DNA of 64,000 nucleotides from Anas platyrhynchos. Its lineage: Eukaryota; Chordata; Aves; Anseriformes; Anatidae. Each line of letters opens with the position of its first letter. Position 1 is the stretch's first letter. Positions 36,661-47,735 of this stretch are shown here, piece after piece. The translations under genes and the position numbers were made by a program. The notes under the pieces are model-generated. The model saw only the letters and a program-made list of their open reading frames with translations, had not been told where the DNA came from and made no database searches. The stretch lies in NCBI RefSeq assembly GCF_047663525.1, contig NC_092611.1, positions 2,517,001 to 2,581,000 on the forward strand. The letters run 5' to 3'.

Positions 36661-36711
36661 TTGTTTGTTTATTTATTTATTTATTTATTACTATTCCTTA
36701 TTAGTTACTGT

Positions 36712-38195
36712 CCTTTGGTGGGGCATCTGGGGTCAGGTCTGGGGTGGGGCTTAGGGTTGGGGCTTGGGGTTGGTGCTCAGGGATGGGGCTTGGGGTTAGC
36801 TCCAGGTCCTGTGTTAGCTCCGGGGCTCGGGCTTGGGGTCAGCTCCATGGTCCAGGGCTCATGTCTGGGGTTTATAGTTAGCTCTGGAGTGGGGACTCTG
36901 GGGTCGACAGTCTGGGGTCAGTTCTAGGGTCAGAGGCTCAGAGTCAGGGCTTGGGGTCAGGCTTAGGGTTGGGGCTCAGGGCAAACTCTGGGGTAAAGGG
37001 CCCTGGGCTCGGGCATGGGTCCAGGTCTGGGGCTCAGGGTCAGAACTGGGTGCGGGGCTCTGGCGTTGGGTCTGGGTTGGTGGCTCAGGGGTCAAGGGTC
37101 CAGGGTTGAGGATTCAGGGTGTGACTTGGGGTTGGGGCTCAGGTTTGGGACTTGGGGTTGGGTCCAGTTCTGGGGGTCAGGGTAGGGGGATCAGGGGTCG
37201 GGTCTGGGTCAGGGGCTCTGGGGTCTTATTAGCTCCAGGGTCAGGGTCAGCTCTGGGGTTGGGAGCTTGGGGTTGGGGCTCAGAGTTGGGGGTCCAGGTC
37301 CAGGGCCTGTTCCAAGGGTTGGGGGCTTGAGGGTCAGCTCCTTGGTAGGGATTCAAGGTCAGCTCAGGGGTCTGGGGCTCAGGTCCATGCCTCAGGATCA
37401 GGTCCAGGGCTGGGGTTTGGGTTTGGGGCTCAGGGCTGTGGCTTGGGGATGGGGCTTGGGGTTGGGGCTCAGGGTTAGCTCCATGTCCAGGTTCTGTTCC
37501 AGGGGTCATAGTTCATGGTTATCTCCAGGGTTGGCAGCTCAGGGTCAAGGGCCTGGTTTGGGGTCTGGCTTCGGGGCTCCAGGTCCAGGGTCCATTCTTA
37601 AGTTGGGGGCTTGAGGTCAGCTTTGGGGTCAGAAGCTCGGGGTCAGCTCCTGGGTCAGGGGCTCGGGGTCAGCGGCTGGGTCGGGTCTTCAGGTCAGTTC
37701 CAGGGTGGGGACTATGGGGTCAAGGGTCCAGGGTTGAGCATCTGGGATCGATGGTTTGAGTGTACAGGGCTCAGGCTCAGGGTTTGGGCTCGTTGTTGGG
37801 ATTAGCTCCGGGTCCAACTCCAAGGTCCATTTCAGGGGCCTGGGTCAGCTCCAGCTTGGCCTGAGCTTTGGGCTCAGCTCCGGGTCCAGGGCTTGGGGTC
37901 AGCTTTGGGGTGGAGGGTCCTGGGTCAAGGGTGCGGGGTTGGGACTCGGAGCTGGGGCTCTGGACTGGGGCTCAGCGTTGGAACATGGGGTTGGTGCTTG
38001 GGGTCAGGGCTTGGGGTCAGATCTGAGTCTGGGTCCTCAGGTCAGGTCCAGGTCCATGGCTCAGGGTCAGGTCCAGGATGGAGGCTCCAGGGTCGGGTCT
38101 GGGGTGGGGGTTCTGGGTTCGAAGGTCCGGTGTCTCTGGTCCAGTTTTGAGGCTCGGAGTTGAGGCTTGTGTTTGGGGCTCAGGTTTGTTTCTCC
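36712..38195. repeat. G-rich degenerate minisatellite
   Basis: About 1.5 kb built from irregular alternation of GGGGTT, GGGGTC, GGGCTC and CAGCTC elements (for example GGGGTTGGGGCTCAGG). There is no fixed period longer than a few hexamers. The plus strand is strongly G-rich with closely spaced G-runs. Long open frames on both strands are low-complexity by-products. Confidence 0.92.
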
Positions 38196-38616
38196 AAGGC
38201 CTGTTATCTCACCAAGGTGATCAGCTCCAGGGCAGACGCATTCTGCAGTGGAGCGGGGATCAGGACAGGCAGGGCTTTTTCTTTCCAGCATCGAGGCCGC
38301 TCATGGCAGCTGAGGGAGCTGCCAGGGCCCAGCAGCCCTCACAAGGGAGGCTGATGAGGCATAGGCGGAGCCAGCAGCGCCCCCTCCCCTGATGTTAAAA
38401 AGCAGCCCCTAGGGAGTGGGAGTGACCAGGAGCGCAGTGACCAGGACGGGCAAGCACATCAGCATGTTGTGGCATGGCAGTTTGCGCAGCAGTTCACGCA
38501 GTCAGGGCACACTCAGGCAGGGCAGAGCGTTCCGCCCCACTCATAAGAACAACTCATCTACCTATAGGTAAAACGCCATGGTCTACACTAGGTAGAAATC
38601 TCTTTCTAGAAAGTCT

Positions 38617-39403
38617 GTGGCCACCCAGACTGAGTGCCCTATCAAAAATGCAGCAGTTCAGGTCTCTGGATGCACGGAGTGCCTGAGCCTGTTGGTGCCA
38701 TCTGAAGTCGGCAGAGATACCATGTGTTTGAGGTGTGAGCAGGTGGATGACCTGGTCATCCTGGTGGCAGAGCTCAAGGAGGAGGTGGAGAGATTAAGGG
38801 CCATCAAGGAGTGTGAGCAGGAGATAGACTGGTGGAGCAACTCCCTGCCAGGCCTGAAGGAAAGGTACTGGGGTGAGACACCCCAAATGGGGATGGACCC
38901 CCTGCCCTGTCACTGTCAAGCAGAGGGAGGGGACCTAGGAGACGAGGAGGAATGGAAACAGGTCCCTGCTCAGCGTCGCAGGCAACCTTCTTCCCTACCG
39001 GCCCTGCCTCTCTAGGTGCCCTTACACAGGTTTGAGGCCCTGGAGCTTGAGAGACAGGTGGGTGAGGATGAGGTGAAAAGTCTACCCAGGAGGATGCCTA
39101 GGGCAAGGAAGTCAACTCCATGCCTCAAGTCTACCTCCACTGAGAAAGAAAGAAGGGTGATCATTGTAGGTGACTCCCTTCTCAGGGGAACAGAGGGCCC
39201 TATTTGTCAGCCTGACCCTGCCTGTAGGGAGGTCTGCTGCCTGCCTCCCTGGGGCCAGGGTCAGGGACATTGCAAGAAAACTTCCCAACCTGGTTTTCCC
39301 CGCTGATTACTATCCTCTTTTGATAGTCCAGGCTGGCAGTGATGATTTTGCAGAAAGTAGCCTGAAGGCTATCAAACGGGACTTAGGGGACTGGGATGAA
39401 TAG
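38617..39403 (+). pseudogene. CR1 ORF1 (PHD-like finger and esterase-like domain), disrupted
   Basis: Starts MATQTECPIKNAAVQVSG, has paired Cys-x2-Cys motifs (CTEC, CLRC) as in the CR1 ORF1 zinc-finger region, then a coiled Glu/Leu-rich stretch. An SGNH-hydrolase-like region follows, with VGDSLLRGTE (block I) and, after a frame change, YYPLLIVQAGSDD (block III-like). An in-frame TAG at 39,013-39,015 and a frameshift between about 39,200 and 39,300 disrupt it. CR1 ORF1 esterase and PHD-like domains are established for this LINE clade. Confidence 0.85.
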
Positions 39404-39708
39404 TAAATGGAGCGGGAGTTCAGGTGGTGTTTTCCTCCATCCTTACAGTGGCAGGGAAGGATACAGAGAGGACACGGAAAGCACTGATAAACACATGGCT
39501 CAGAGGCTGGTGCCAACACAGAAATTCTGGTTTGTTTTTTTTTTGACCACAGGGCACTTTACTTGGCACCTGGTCTGATAGCTGCAGATGGGTTCCACCT
39601 ATCTCTAAGGGGAAAATGGATGCTAGCCCAGGAGCTGGCAGGGCTCATTGAGAGGGCTTTATACTAGGTAAGAATGGGGGTGGCGATGAAATAAGGCTTG
39701 ATAGAGGT

Positions 39709-40234
39709 GTGCCAGGGGGAACAATGTCAGGGCTGAGGGAGAAGGCAATGGCCCAACTGAAGTGCAACTACACTAATGCACGCAGCATGGGCAACAAACA
39801 AGAGGAGCAGGCAAGCTATGACTTGGTTGCCATCACTGAAATGTGGTGGGACGACTCCCATGACTGGAGTGCTGCAATGTCTGGCTATAGGCTCTTCAGA
39901 AGGGACAGGCAGCACAGAAGGGGTGGCGGTGTGGCTCTCTATATCAGAGAGTGTTTTGATGCTGTGGAACTCGAGGCTGGGAATGATAAGGTTGAATCCC
40001 TATGGGTTAGGATCAGCGGGAAGGCGAACAAGGCAGGCATCCTGGTGGGGGTCTGTTATAGACTGCAAAACCAGGATGAGAAGACAGATGAGGAGTTCTA
40101 CAGTCAACTAGCAGAAGTTGCAAAATCGTCAGCACTTGTTCTCATGGGGGACTGCAATTTCCCAGACAGATCCTGGAAATGCAGTACAGCTCAGAGGAAG
40201 CAGTCTAGGAGGTTGCTGGAGAGCATGGAAGATC
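39709..40234 (+). pseudogene. CR1 ORF2 N-terminal endonuclease, truncated
   Basis: An open frame carries apurinic-type endonuclease motifs in order: NARSMGNK, DLVAITEMWW with the catalytic Glu, YRLFRRDR, GGGVALYIRE, VCYR, and ALVLMGDCNFPDRSW with the catalytic Asp/Asn motif. After about 40,234 the frame runs into G-rich minisatellite, so the reverse transcriptase is absent. Confidence 0.9.
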
Positions 40235-40322
40235 AGTGTCAAGGGTCTGGGGTTGAGGGTCCGGGGTTGGGGCTCGGGTTTGGGGTTTGGGGTCAGCTCT
40301 GGGGTCGGGGTCAGCTCTGGGG
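40235..40322. repeat. G-rich minisatellite, small second patch
   Basis: GGGTCTGGGGTTGAGGGTCC and GGGGTTGGGGCTCGG-type elements like those at 36,712-38,195, resuming directly after the truncated CR1. Confidence 0.88.
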
Positions 40323-42075
40323 AAACCTTTGCTTGGCATGCCTGTCTGCAACTTAACTGTGGGTCATCATCTCCTTCCGACCTTCTTCTCACTGGGTCAG
40401 TCTTCATGAATTTTTATTCCTCTTTGGTAGTTCTTCACCAGCATACCACCACCACACCTCCACACACACACAACTGAGGAGAGGGTTTTACAGTTTTAAA
40501 GACAAACCATTGCCAGTGGCGCAGCTGTATAACAAAGTCCACTCCTCCTTAAGCATTTCCCCTTCAGCAGCAGGCTCAAGGAGAAAAACACCTGGTCCTC
40601 GTTATGTTAACCCTCACCCCTAAAGCGATGTAGTCAGTCTTGATATGCTCACTTTCCTGGCAGGATTCTCAGTGCCCATGTGGGCAAGAAGTGGGCTAGC
40701 AGCATAGAAGGACTGAGAAATCGCTCCCTAGGGTCTCAGATCCAACCCACAAGAACCAACAAACCTCCCCTACAGAGCGACTCTAGTTGCCAAATAGCCC
40801 CTCTGTCCCCTATAGGATGCAATATATGTAACTAAGTTTAATACTAGGCAATACTGGCTTTAAAATATATATAGAGAGAACATTAGATTGATAAAGCCAG
40901 TTTCACTATATTTCTAATTGCAAACATTTATTTAAATACATAACTAGTATATACCCTCACAACAGACACACTCTTTTTGATGACATTATCTGTCTTTGAG
41001 CTTATGTGTGACATCATGGAAAGATGCTTCTGCTTTAGTTCCTCAAAACTTGTTGGACTGGTCAGTTTTAACCATATTGGAAGTGGAGTAAAAGTCAGAA
41101 AGGACAATGGTATTAAACTTAAATTGAAATGAGTCAATCATTCTTCCTATGATGGTCTCTTCCACCAATCCTAACTTTACTCTTTTTTCTACCTCTCTTT
41201 TCTTCTTTTCCTTCTCTTCCATTTTTCTTTTTGCCAATGATGTTCTTTTTGCATTCTGCAGTGCTTACAGACAGCACTGTTTCACCTGTACATTTCTCTG
41301 AAAATTAATGGATAAAGTATGTAAGTTAGTAACACGAAGTACAATATTTGTTTGGGTAAGCTTTGTTTTCTTTGGAACAATAAACTGGGAATAAGTAGAA
41401 GACTTGAGAATGTTCCTATTTTGGCACTATTTTATCACGTATGATGTTAACAGACAACTCTAAGGGAGCTGTGGCTACCTATTTACATACCTATAAACCT
41501 CCTAGCAAACTGATCACACACAGGTATGCAACTGACACTTGTTTCTTCTTGTAAACATATCTGAGAAAGTGCTAATCCTGTGGTTAATACTATTGGTTAC
41601 CTCAGGACTCTGTTAAACATCAAGAGTTTTCCAAATGAGGTACAAAATAAATGCAAGTCACCCTGCAATGAAAAGTACAGGAAGCAGGAAACAGGGCGCA
41701 CGGAATCAAAGGCTTTTAGAGCAACAGAAATGCTCAAACTGATCTGAGTTAGAGAGTTTTAAGTCTTTTTAAATTGGAGAGAAGATTTGGAGAGAAGAAA
41801 CAAAACAAAAAAAATTCCACCATCATTACTCTCCAAAAGATTTATAGGAGTTCCAGTTAAAGTTCCTGTGAAACTGAACTTATACTAAAACCCTTCCATA
41901 TAGATTTTTTTTTAATGAAAATATATATATATACATGGGAATAGCCAGGTGCCTTTAATAGTGATGCTATAAACCTCTAGTCTAAGTAAGCTTTTAAGCT
42001 TTAATCCTTACTGTCATTTAAGACAGCTTTGGGACAAACAATAAATATAAATCTGTAATTCTCCCACCAAAATAA
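40323..42075. other. Non-coding stretch, one weak exon candidate
   Basis: Mostly AT-rich sequence without a recognisable transposon; a CA-rich run lies near 40,445-40,474. On the minus strand a TCTGCAG acceptor-like site near 41,260 precedes an open stretch to 41,043 with a Lys/Glu-rich segment, then LGLVEETIIGRMIDSFQFKF. I do not recognise it, and no donor or partner exon was found. Confidence 0.35.
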
Positions 42076-42934
42076 ACATTAATTGATGATGATACAAAGC
42101 TGGGAGGAGTGGCTGACATGCCAGAAGGCTGTGCTGCCAATCATCGAGACCTGGACAGGCTGGAGAGCTGAGCAGGAAGAAACCAAATGAGGTTTAACAA
42201 GAACAAGTGTAGAGTCCTGCACCTGGGAAGGAACAACCACATAGAGAGGAGATCTGCGGAGAAGGACCTAGGCATCCTGGTGGACTACAGGTTGGCCATG
42301 AGTCAGCACTGTGCCCTGGTGGCCAAGAAGGCCAGTGGGATCCTGGTGTGCATTACAAGGAGCATGGCCAACAGGTCAAGGGAAGTGATCCTCCCCCTCT
42401 ACTCTGCCCTGGTCAGGCTTCACCTGGAGTACTGTTTCCAGTTCTGGGCTCCCCGGTACAGAAAAGACAGGGATCTCCTGGAAAGAGTCCAGAAGAGGGC
42501 CACAAAGATGGTATGGGGCCTGGAGCATCATCACGATGAGGAAAGGCTGAGAGACCTGGGTCTGTTCAGCCTTGAGTAAAGACTGAGAGGAGATCTTACC
42601 AATGTTTATAACTACCTAAAGTGTGGGAGACAAAGGGATATGGCCAACCTATTTTCAGTGGTCTGTGGAGACAGGACAAGGGGCAGTGGCCACAAAACAG
42701 AGCACAGGAAGTTCTGCAGCAATATGCAAAAGAACTTCTTCATCGTGAGGGTGACAGAGCACTGGAACAGGCTACCCAGAGAGATTGCAGTCTCCTTCTC
42801 TGGAGATATTCAAGACCTGTCTGGATGCCTACCTGGGCAACCTGCTTTAGGGAACATGCTTTGACAGGGGGAATTGGACCTGATGATCTCTGGAGGTCCC
42901 TCCCAACCCCTACAATTCTGTGATTCTGTGATTC
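42076..42934 (+). mobile_element. CR1 LINE, 3' fragment with intact tail
   Basis: Begins in the last third of ORF2 (GDDTKLGGVAD-like, broken), with an open stretch at 42,187-42,579 including [36 protein letters not shown] and [14 protein letters not shown]. It continues to the 3' UTR and ends in TTCTGTGATTCTGTGATT, the CR1 octamer tail. Confidence 0.93.
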
Positions 42935-43383
42935 CCTCAAGCTCAGATTGAGTGTGGTCACAGTTATAGATAAGCTATCAAATCCTCTTTAGCAGCAGTA
43001 AAACAGCATGTAAAGACACTTTGGCATATATAGGGGATAGACTATATCAATGATTAAATGGGATGATACACTTCTATATAAATCTACACATTACTTTGAG
43101 AAAGCTGCTGAACTGTATGTGTACAATGTTTATTTAGTTGGGCATTTTGGTGGATACCTTAATTAAAACCAGGGCAGATGGAAAATGCTTTATACAGGCC
43201 AGAAATTTAAGAATTCTTAATATTTACGTATTAAGATTAAAAAAAAAAAAAAAAAATCCAACCAAAATCTTACTAGGGGAATTGAAAAGTGTTGTGATAA
43301 TTTTCCCTTCATTAATTCCATTGTTCTATCTGTGTGCTTTCTTTTCTTTCTACTTCCTTTCATATTCAATTTCTTTTTAATCA
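42935..43383. other. Spacer with poly(A) tract
   Basis: AT-rich spacer between two CR1 copies. It contains an A run of about 17 near 43,240 and nothing else recognisable. Confidence 0.4.
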
Positions 43384-44250
43384 CAAAAACACAGTATGTT
43401 TGAGGTTGGAAGGGGCCTCTTGAAATATTTTAGTTCACACACATACACCCCAGTCAAACAGGGTCATCTAGAGCAGGTTGCCCAGCACTCTGTCCCGTCA
43501 GGTTTTGATAATCTTCAAGGATGGATAGTCCACAGCCTATGCTAGTGTTTGGCCACCTTAACAGTGAAAAATGTGTTTTCTTGTGTTGAAATGGAATGTC
43601 ATGTGTTTTGTGTCCATTGCCTCTGGTCTTCTCACTGAGAATCACTGAAAAGAGTCTGGCTTTGTTCTTCATTTTAACTTCGTAAAATATCAGGTATTTA
43701 TTGTTAAGATCCCACTTCATCTGTCTCATTTTTAGGTTGAAGAATCTCACATCTCTCAGCCTCTCTTTATATGGCAGGTACTCCAAGCAATTAATCAATT
43801 TAAGTGGTTCTTTGCTGGAGTCATTCCAATAAGTCCATCTTTCTTGCACTGGGTTAATAAGTCCACAGTTCTTGCTCAGAACTGGACACAGCACACCCAG
43901 ATGTGACTTCAGCAATGCTAAGTGTTGGATCACCTCTCTCAACCTGCTAGTGATGCAATTCCTAAAGAAGCCCAGGTCTTCTTTGCTACAAGGACATACT
44001 GCTAGTTCATGGTCAACTTGTGCAGAAGGACCCCTGTTGTTCTTCTCTGAGGAGCTGCTTAACATCTAGTTGGCCCCCAGCATGTACTGGTGCATGGAGT
44101 TATCCCTCCCTAGATACAGGACTCTGCATTTCCCTATGTTGAATTTAATTCTCTGCCCATTTCTCTAGCCTGCTCATGTCCTTCTGAACAGGAGCATACC
44201 ACTTAATGGATCAGCCACTCTTCCCAATTTTGTATCAAATGCGTACTTCT
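43384..44250 (-). mobile_element. CR1 LINE fragment, old copy
   Basis: Minus-strand CR1 3' region with a degenerate terminus (ATCACAAAAACACAG on the plus strand). It is followed by diverged equivalents of the SVILSEKTRGNGHK, DLNNKYLIF and LSKNCG segments. More diverged than the neighbouring CR1 copies. Confidence 0.85.
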
Positions 44251-44256
44251 TAAATC

Positions 44257-46067
44257 ACAGAATCACAGAATCACAGAATTTCTAGGTTGGAAGAGACCTC
44301 AAGATCATCAAGTCCAACCTCTGACCTAACACTAGCAGTCCTCCACTAAACCATATCCCTAAGCTCTACATCTAAACGTCTTTTAAAGACTTCCAGGGAT
44401 GGTGACTCCACCACTTCCCTGGGCAGCCCATTCCAATGCCTAACAACCCTTTCGGTAAAGAAGTTCTTCCTAACATCTAACCTAAAACTCCCCTGGTGCA
44501 ACTTTAGCCCATTCCCCCTTGTCCTGTCACCAGGCACGTGGGAGAACAGGCCAACCCCCACCTCACTACAGCCTCCTTTAAGGTATCTGTAGAGAGCGAT
44601 AAGGTCGCCCCTGAGCCTCCTCTTCTCCAGGCTGAACAAGCCCAGCTCCCTCAGCCGCTCCTCGTAGGACTTGTTCTCCAGGCCCCTCACCAGCTTCGTC
44701 GCCCTTCTCTCAAGCACCTCCATGTCCTTCTTGTAGCAAGGGGCCCAAAACTGAACACAGTACTCAAGGTGCGGCCTCACCAGAGCCGAGTACAGGGGAC
44801 AATCACTGCCCCAGCCCTGCCAGCCACACCGCTTCTGATACAAGCCAGGATGCTGTTGGCCTTCTTGGTCACCTGAGCACACTGCTGGCTCATATTCAGC
44901 CGACTATCAACCAATACTCCCAGGTCCTTCTCCGCCAGGCAGCTTTCCAACCATTCCTCTCCCAGCCTGTAGCTCTGCCTGGGGTTGTTGTGCCCCAGGT
45001 GCAGGACCCGGCACTTGGCCTTGTTGAACTTCATGCAGTTGGCCTCAGCCCATCGGTGCAGCCTATCCAGATCCTCCTGCAGAGCCTTCCGACCCTCGAG
45101 CAGATCAACACACGCACCTAGCTTGGTGTCATCTGCGAACTTACTGAGGGTGCACTCAATGCCCTCGTCCAGATCAGCGATGAAGATATTAAAGAGGACC
45201 GGCCCCAGCACCGAGCCCTGGGGAATGCCATTAGTGACCGGCCTCCGACTGGATTTGACTCCATTGCGAATCTTTGGGCCCAGATACCCAGCCAGTTTTT
45301 AACCCAACAAAGCATATGCCAGTCCAAGCCAAGAGCAGCCATTTTCTTGAGGAGAATGCTGTGGGAAATGGTGTCAAAAGCCTTGCTGAAGTCAAGGTAG
45401 ACCACATCCACAGCCTTTCCCTCATCCACCAAGTGCGTCACTTCATCATAGAAGGAGATCAGGTTCGTCAAGCGGGACCTGCCTTCCATAAACCCATGCT
45501 GACTGGGCCTGATCGCCTGCTTGCCCTGCAAGTGCCGCGTGATGACACTCAAGATAATCTGCTCCATGAGCTTCCCTGGCACTAAGGTCAAACTGACAGG
45601 CCTGTAGTTTCCCGGGTCTGCCCTCCAGCCCTTCTTGTAGATGGGCGTCATATTTGCTAGCCGCCAGTCAGCTGGGACCTCCCCCGATAGCCAGGACTGT
45701 TGATAAATGATGGATAGGGGCTTGGCCAGCTCCTCTGCCAGTTCTCTCAGTACCCTTGGGTGGATCCCATCCGGCCCCATCGACTTACACACATCCAAGT
45801 GCCATAGCAGGTCACCAACCATCTCGTCGTGGATAGTGAGGGCCACATCCTGCTCCCCATCCCCTTCCACCAGCTCAGGGTACTGGGTATCCAGAGAACA
45901 ACCGGTATGGCCGCTAAAGACCGAGGCGAAGAAGGCATTAAGCACCTCCACCTTTTCCTCATCTTTTGTAACAAGGTTTCCCCCTGCATCCAGTAAAGGA
46001 TGGAGATTCTTCTTAGTCCTCCATTTTGCGTTGATGTATTGAAGGCGCACTCTGTCCTGGCATTGAA
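44257..46067 (-). mobile_element. CR1 LINE, about 1.8 kb, most of reverse transcriptase
   Basis: Ends in three CACAGAATCA-type octamers at 44,257-44,280 (minus-strand 3' tail). Upstream it carries much of the ORF2 reverse transcriptase. The open stretch ending near 46,060 has KNLHPLLDAGGNLVTKDEEK, SMGPDGIHPRVLRELAEELA, NYRPVSLTLVPGKLMEQIIL, SQHGFMEGRS and VVYLDFSKAFDTISHSILLK. After a one-base frame change near 45,230 comes [13 protein letters not shown] and KFADDTKLG with the FADD active-site motif. Not capable of autonomous movement, because the 5' region is missing and the frame is broken. Confidence 0.95.
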
Positions 46068-46112
46068 TCACAGAATCAATCACAGAATCACAGAATGAGC
46101 AGGGTAGGAAGG

Positions 46113-47242
46113 TGTGGTACAATTGCCTGAAGTAACTAGGAAAATAAAACTAACATTCACATTTTAAAGAAAATGTACAGCACTGAAGAGGCTTTCAGGG
46201 TAGGGCATAACTGCATTACCTGAGCATTCCCTAGGCTCCCAACCTTAGATGCTATCGCGCTGGGGAAACTTGGTGTGCTAGCCCTAAGGAACAGCATGGA
46301 GCGTAGAGTGGAGTGGAGACACCACGGCTAGGCTCTGTGACCAGGTGGGGACTTGGTTGTTCTTGTGCACACCAAGACCAATAAGCTGCATTTTTTGCAA
46401 CCCTGAGCCAAGGACCTGTCATGCTTTGACAAATGCTGTACCCTAGTGTACTTTTGCTCACTATAATATCATTATAATACCAAAACACACCTCCATCCCA
46501 AAAGTTACCCACCTCCAAGGTGCAACCACCCCTCACTGAGCATGCTCTATGAATTTCTCGGAGCCTATTACTTTAAATAGAGATGGGAGAACTTTTCACC
46601 AATCGTAACTAAGATATGCTTGACTAGAGCCACACAAGCTCCACCTAAAAGATAGAAAATAATATAAATTGGCCTAAGAGAGAGGGGATGTTAGGGAAGA
46701 TACCACCGTCATGGGAGATACCATCCCGAGGATGGGATACCATCCAGGCAGATACCATACTGAGGACCTCCTGACTCCTGGGATTAGTCAACAGGCTAAG
46801 CCTCTCTTCCCCCCCATTGGAATGCTTTTGATTTGAACACTTGGTTATACTGTGTCTCTGTGGAAACTTAGGAATCTCTATAGAGTCTTTGTGCCTTTTT
46901 AATTTCGAGGCTTCGCACCTGTGTCACCTGTGTATTTCATGCATGCTAGCTTGCTTTTGCAGACAGTATTGCCAGCAATCCAAAGAATCTGTGTACCTGT
47001 TGCTGTAATAAATTGCACATGATTGCATTGTTCCTAGCCGTGACAGTTCTCATTAAACAAAAGTAGAGTAAGGGTGGTTACACGTTATTGGTGAATCCAT
47101 GACCGTGGTAGTTCAGGGCTCTGAATCCAACTGGACCCCTAACGGGTAATGAGTTATTGGGGAATCTGTGATTGTGATAGTTCAGTACCCTGAATCCGAC
47201 CGGACCCATACCGGTTAATCAGCTACACCCCTTAACATGACA
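46113..47242 (+). mobile_element. Solo LTR of an endogenous retrovirus, copy 1
   Basis: Starts TGTGGTACAATTGCCTGAAG and ends CTTAACATGACA. It is flanked on both sides by GAAGG (46,108-46,112 and 47,243-47,247), a perfect 5-bp target-site duplication. An AATATAAATTGG element near 46,660 may be the TATA region, and an AATAAA near 47,007 the polyadenylation signal, which gives the plus orientation. No internal retroviral sequence is attached. Length 1,130 bases. Confidence 0.88.
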
Positions 47243-47524
47243 GAAGGGACCTCTGAAGATCATCTGGTCCAACCGTCCTGCCAAGCAGGTCACCTAGAGC
47301 ACATTGCAAAGGATGGCATGTAGGTGACTTTTGAGTAGCTCCAAAGAAGGAGACTCCGCATCCTCCCTGGGCAGCCTGTCCCAGTACTCTGTCACCCTCA
47401 CAGTAAAGTGCCCTCTCATATTCAGTCAGAACCTCCTGTGCTTAATTTTGTGCATATTTCCTATCATCCTCTTGTTGGGCACAACTGAAAAGAGCTCCAT
47501 CCTCTTGACACCCTCCCCTCGGAT

Positions 47525-47735
47525 ATTTATATATATATATAATATATATATTTTATATAATATAATATATAAATATAAAATATATAATATTTTATATAAT
47601 ATATATTATATACTATATATTATATAGTATTATATAGTATTATTATTATATAGTATTATATATTATTATTATATATATTTATTTTTATATATTTATTTAT
47701 ATATATATATATATATTTATATTTGTTAATGATAT
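47525..47735. repeat. AT-rich simple repeat inside CR1
   Basis: About 200 bases of almost pure A/T (TATATA, TATAATATATA and TATTATTATATAG units) break the CR1 sequence between its 3' region and ORF2. The CR1 text resumes at about 47,743 with a short local duplication, TATTAATATCCCCTCAGATA then TATTAATCTCCCCTCAG. Confidence 0.92.

Larger units (their letters stand above)
38196..40234 (+). mobile_element. CR1 LINE, 5' half (5' UTR, ORF1, start of ORF2)
   Basis: An unusual CR1 copy that keeps the 5' UTR (AGTGACCAGGAGCGCAGTGA near 38,422), a degenerate ORF1 and the ORF2 endonuclease, but lacks reverse transcriptase and the 3' end. Most genomic CR1 copies show the opposite truncation. It is flanked on both sides by the same kind of G-rich minisatellite, suggesting that recombination rather than normal target-primed insertion set its edges. 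Confidence 0.88.

Noticed and set aside
36712..38195. Interstitial telomere repeat.
   Set aside because: GGGGTT elements occur but TTAGGG tandem runs do not; the pattern is a degenerate G-rich minisatellite.
36661..38392. Long Gly/Leu/Trp-rich open frames (LGLGVGAQGWGLG type).
   Set aside because: They come from the G-rich minisatellite and have counterparts in every frame.
45118..46122. A 334-codon minus-strand open frame as a possible host gene.
   Set aside because: It is CR1 reverse transcriptase (YLDFSKAFDT motif), followed by CR1 ORF2 sequence in another frame and a CR1 tail.
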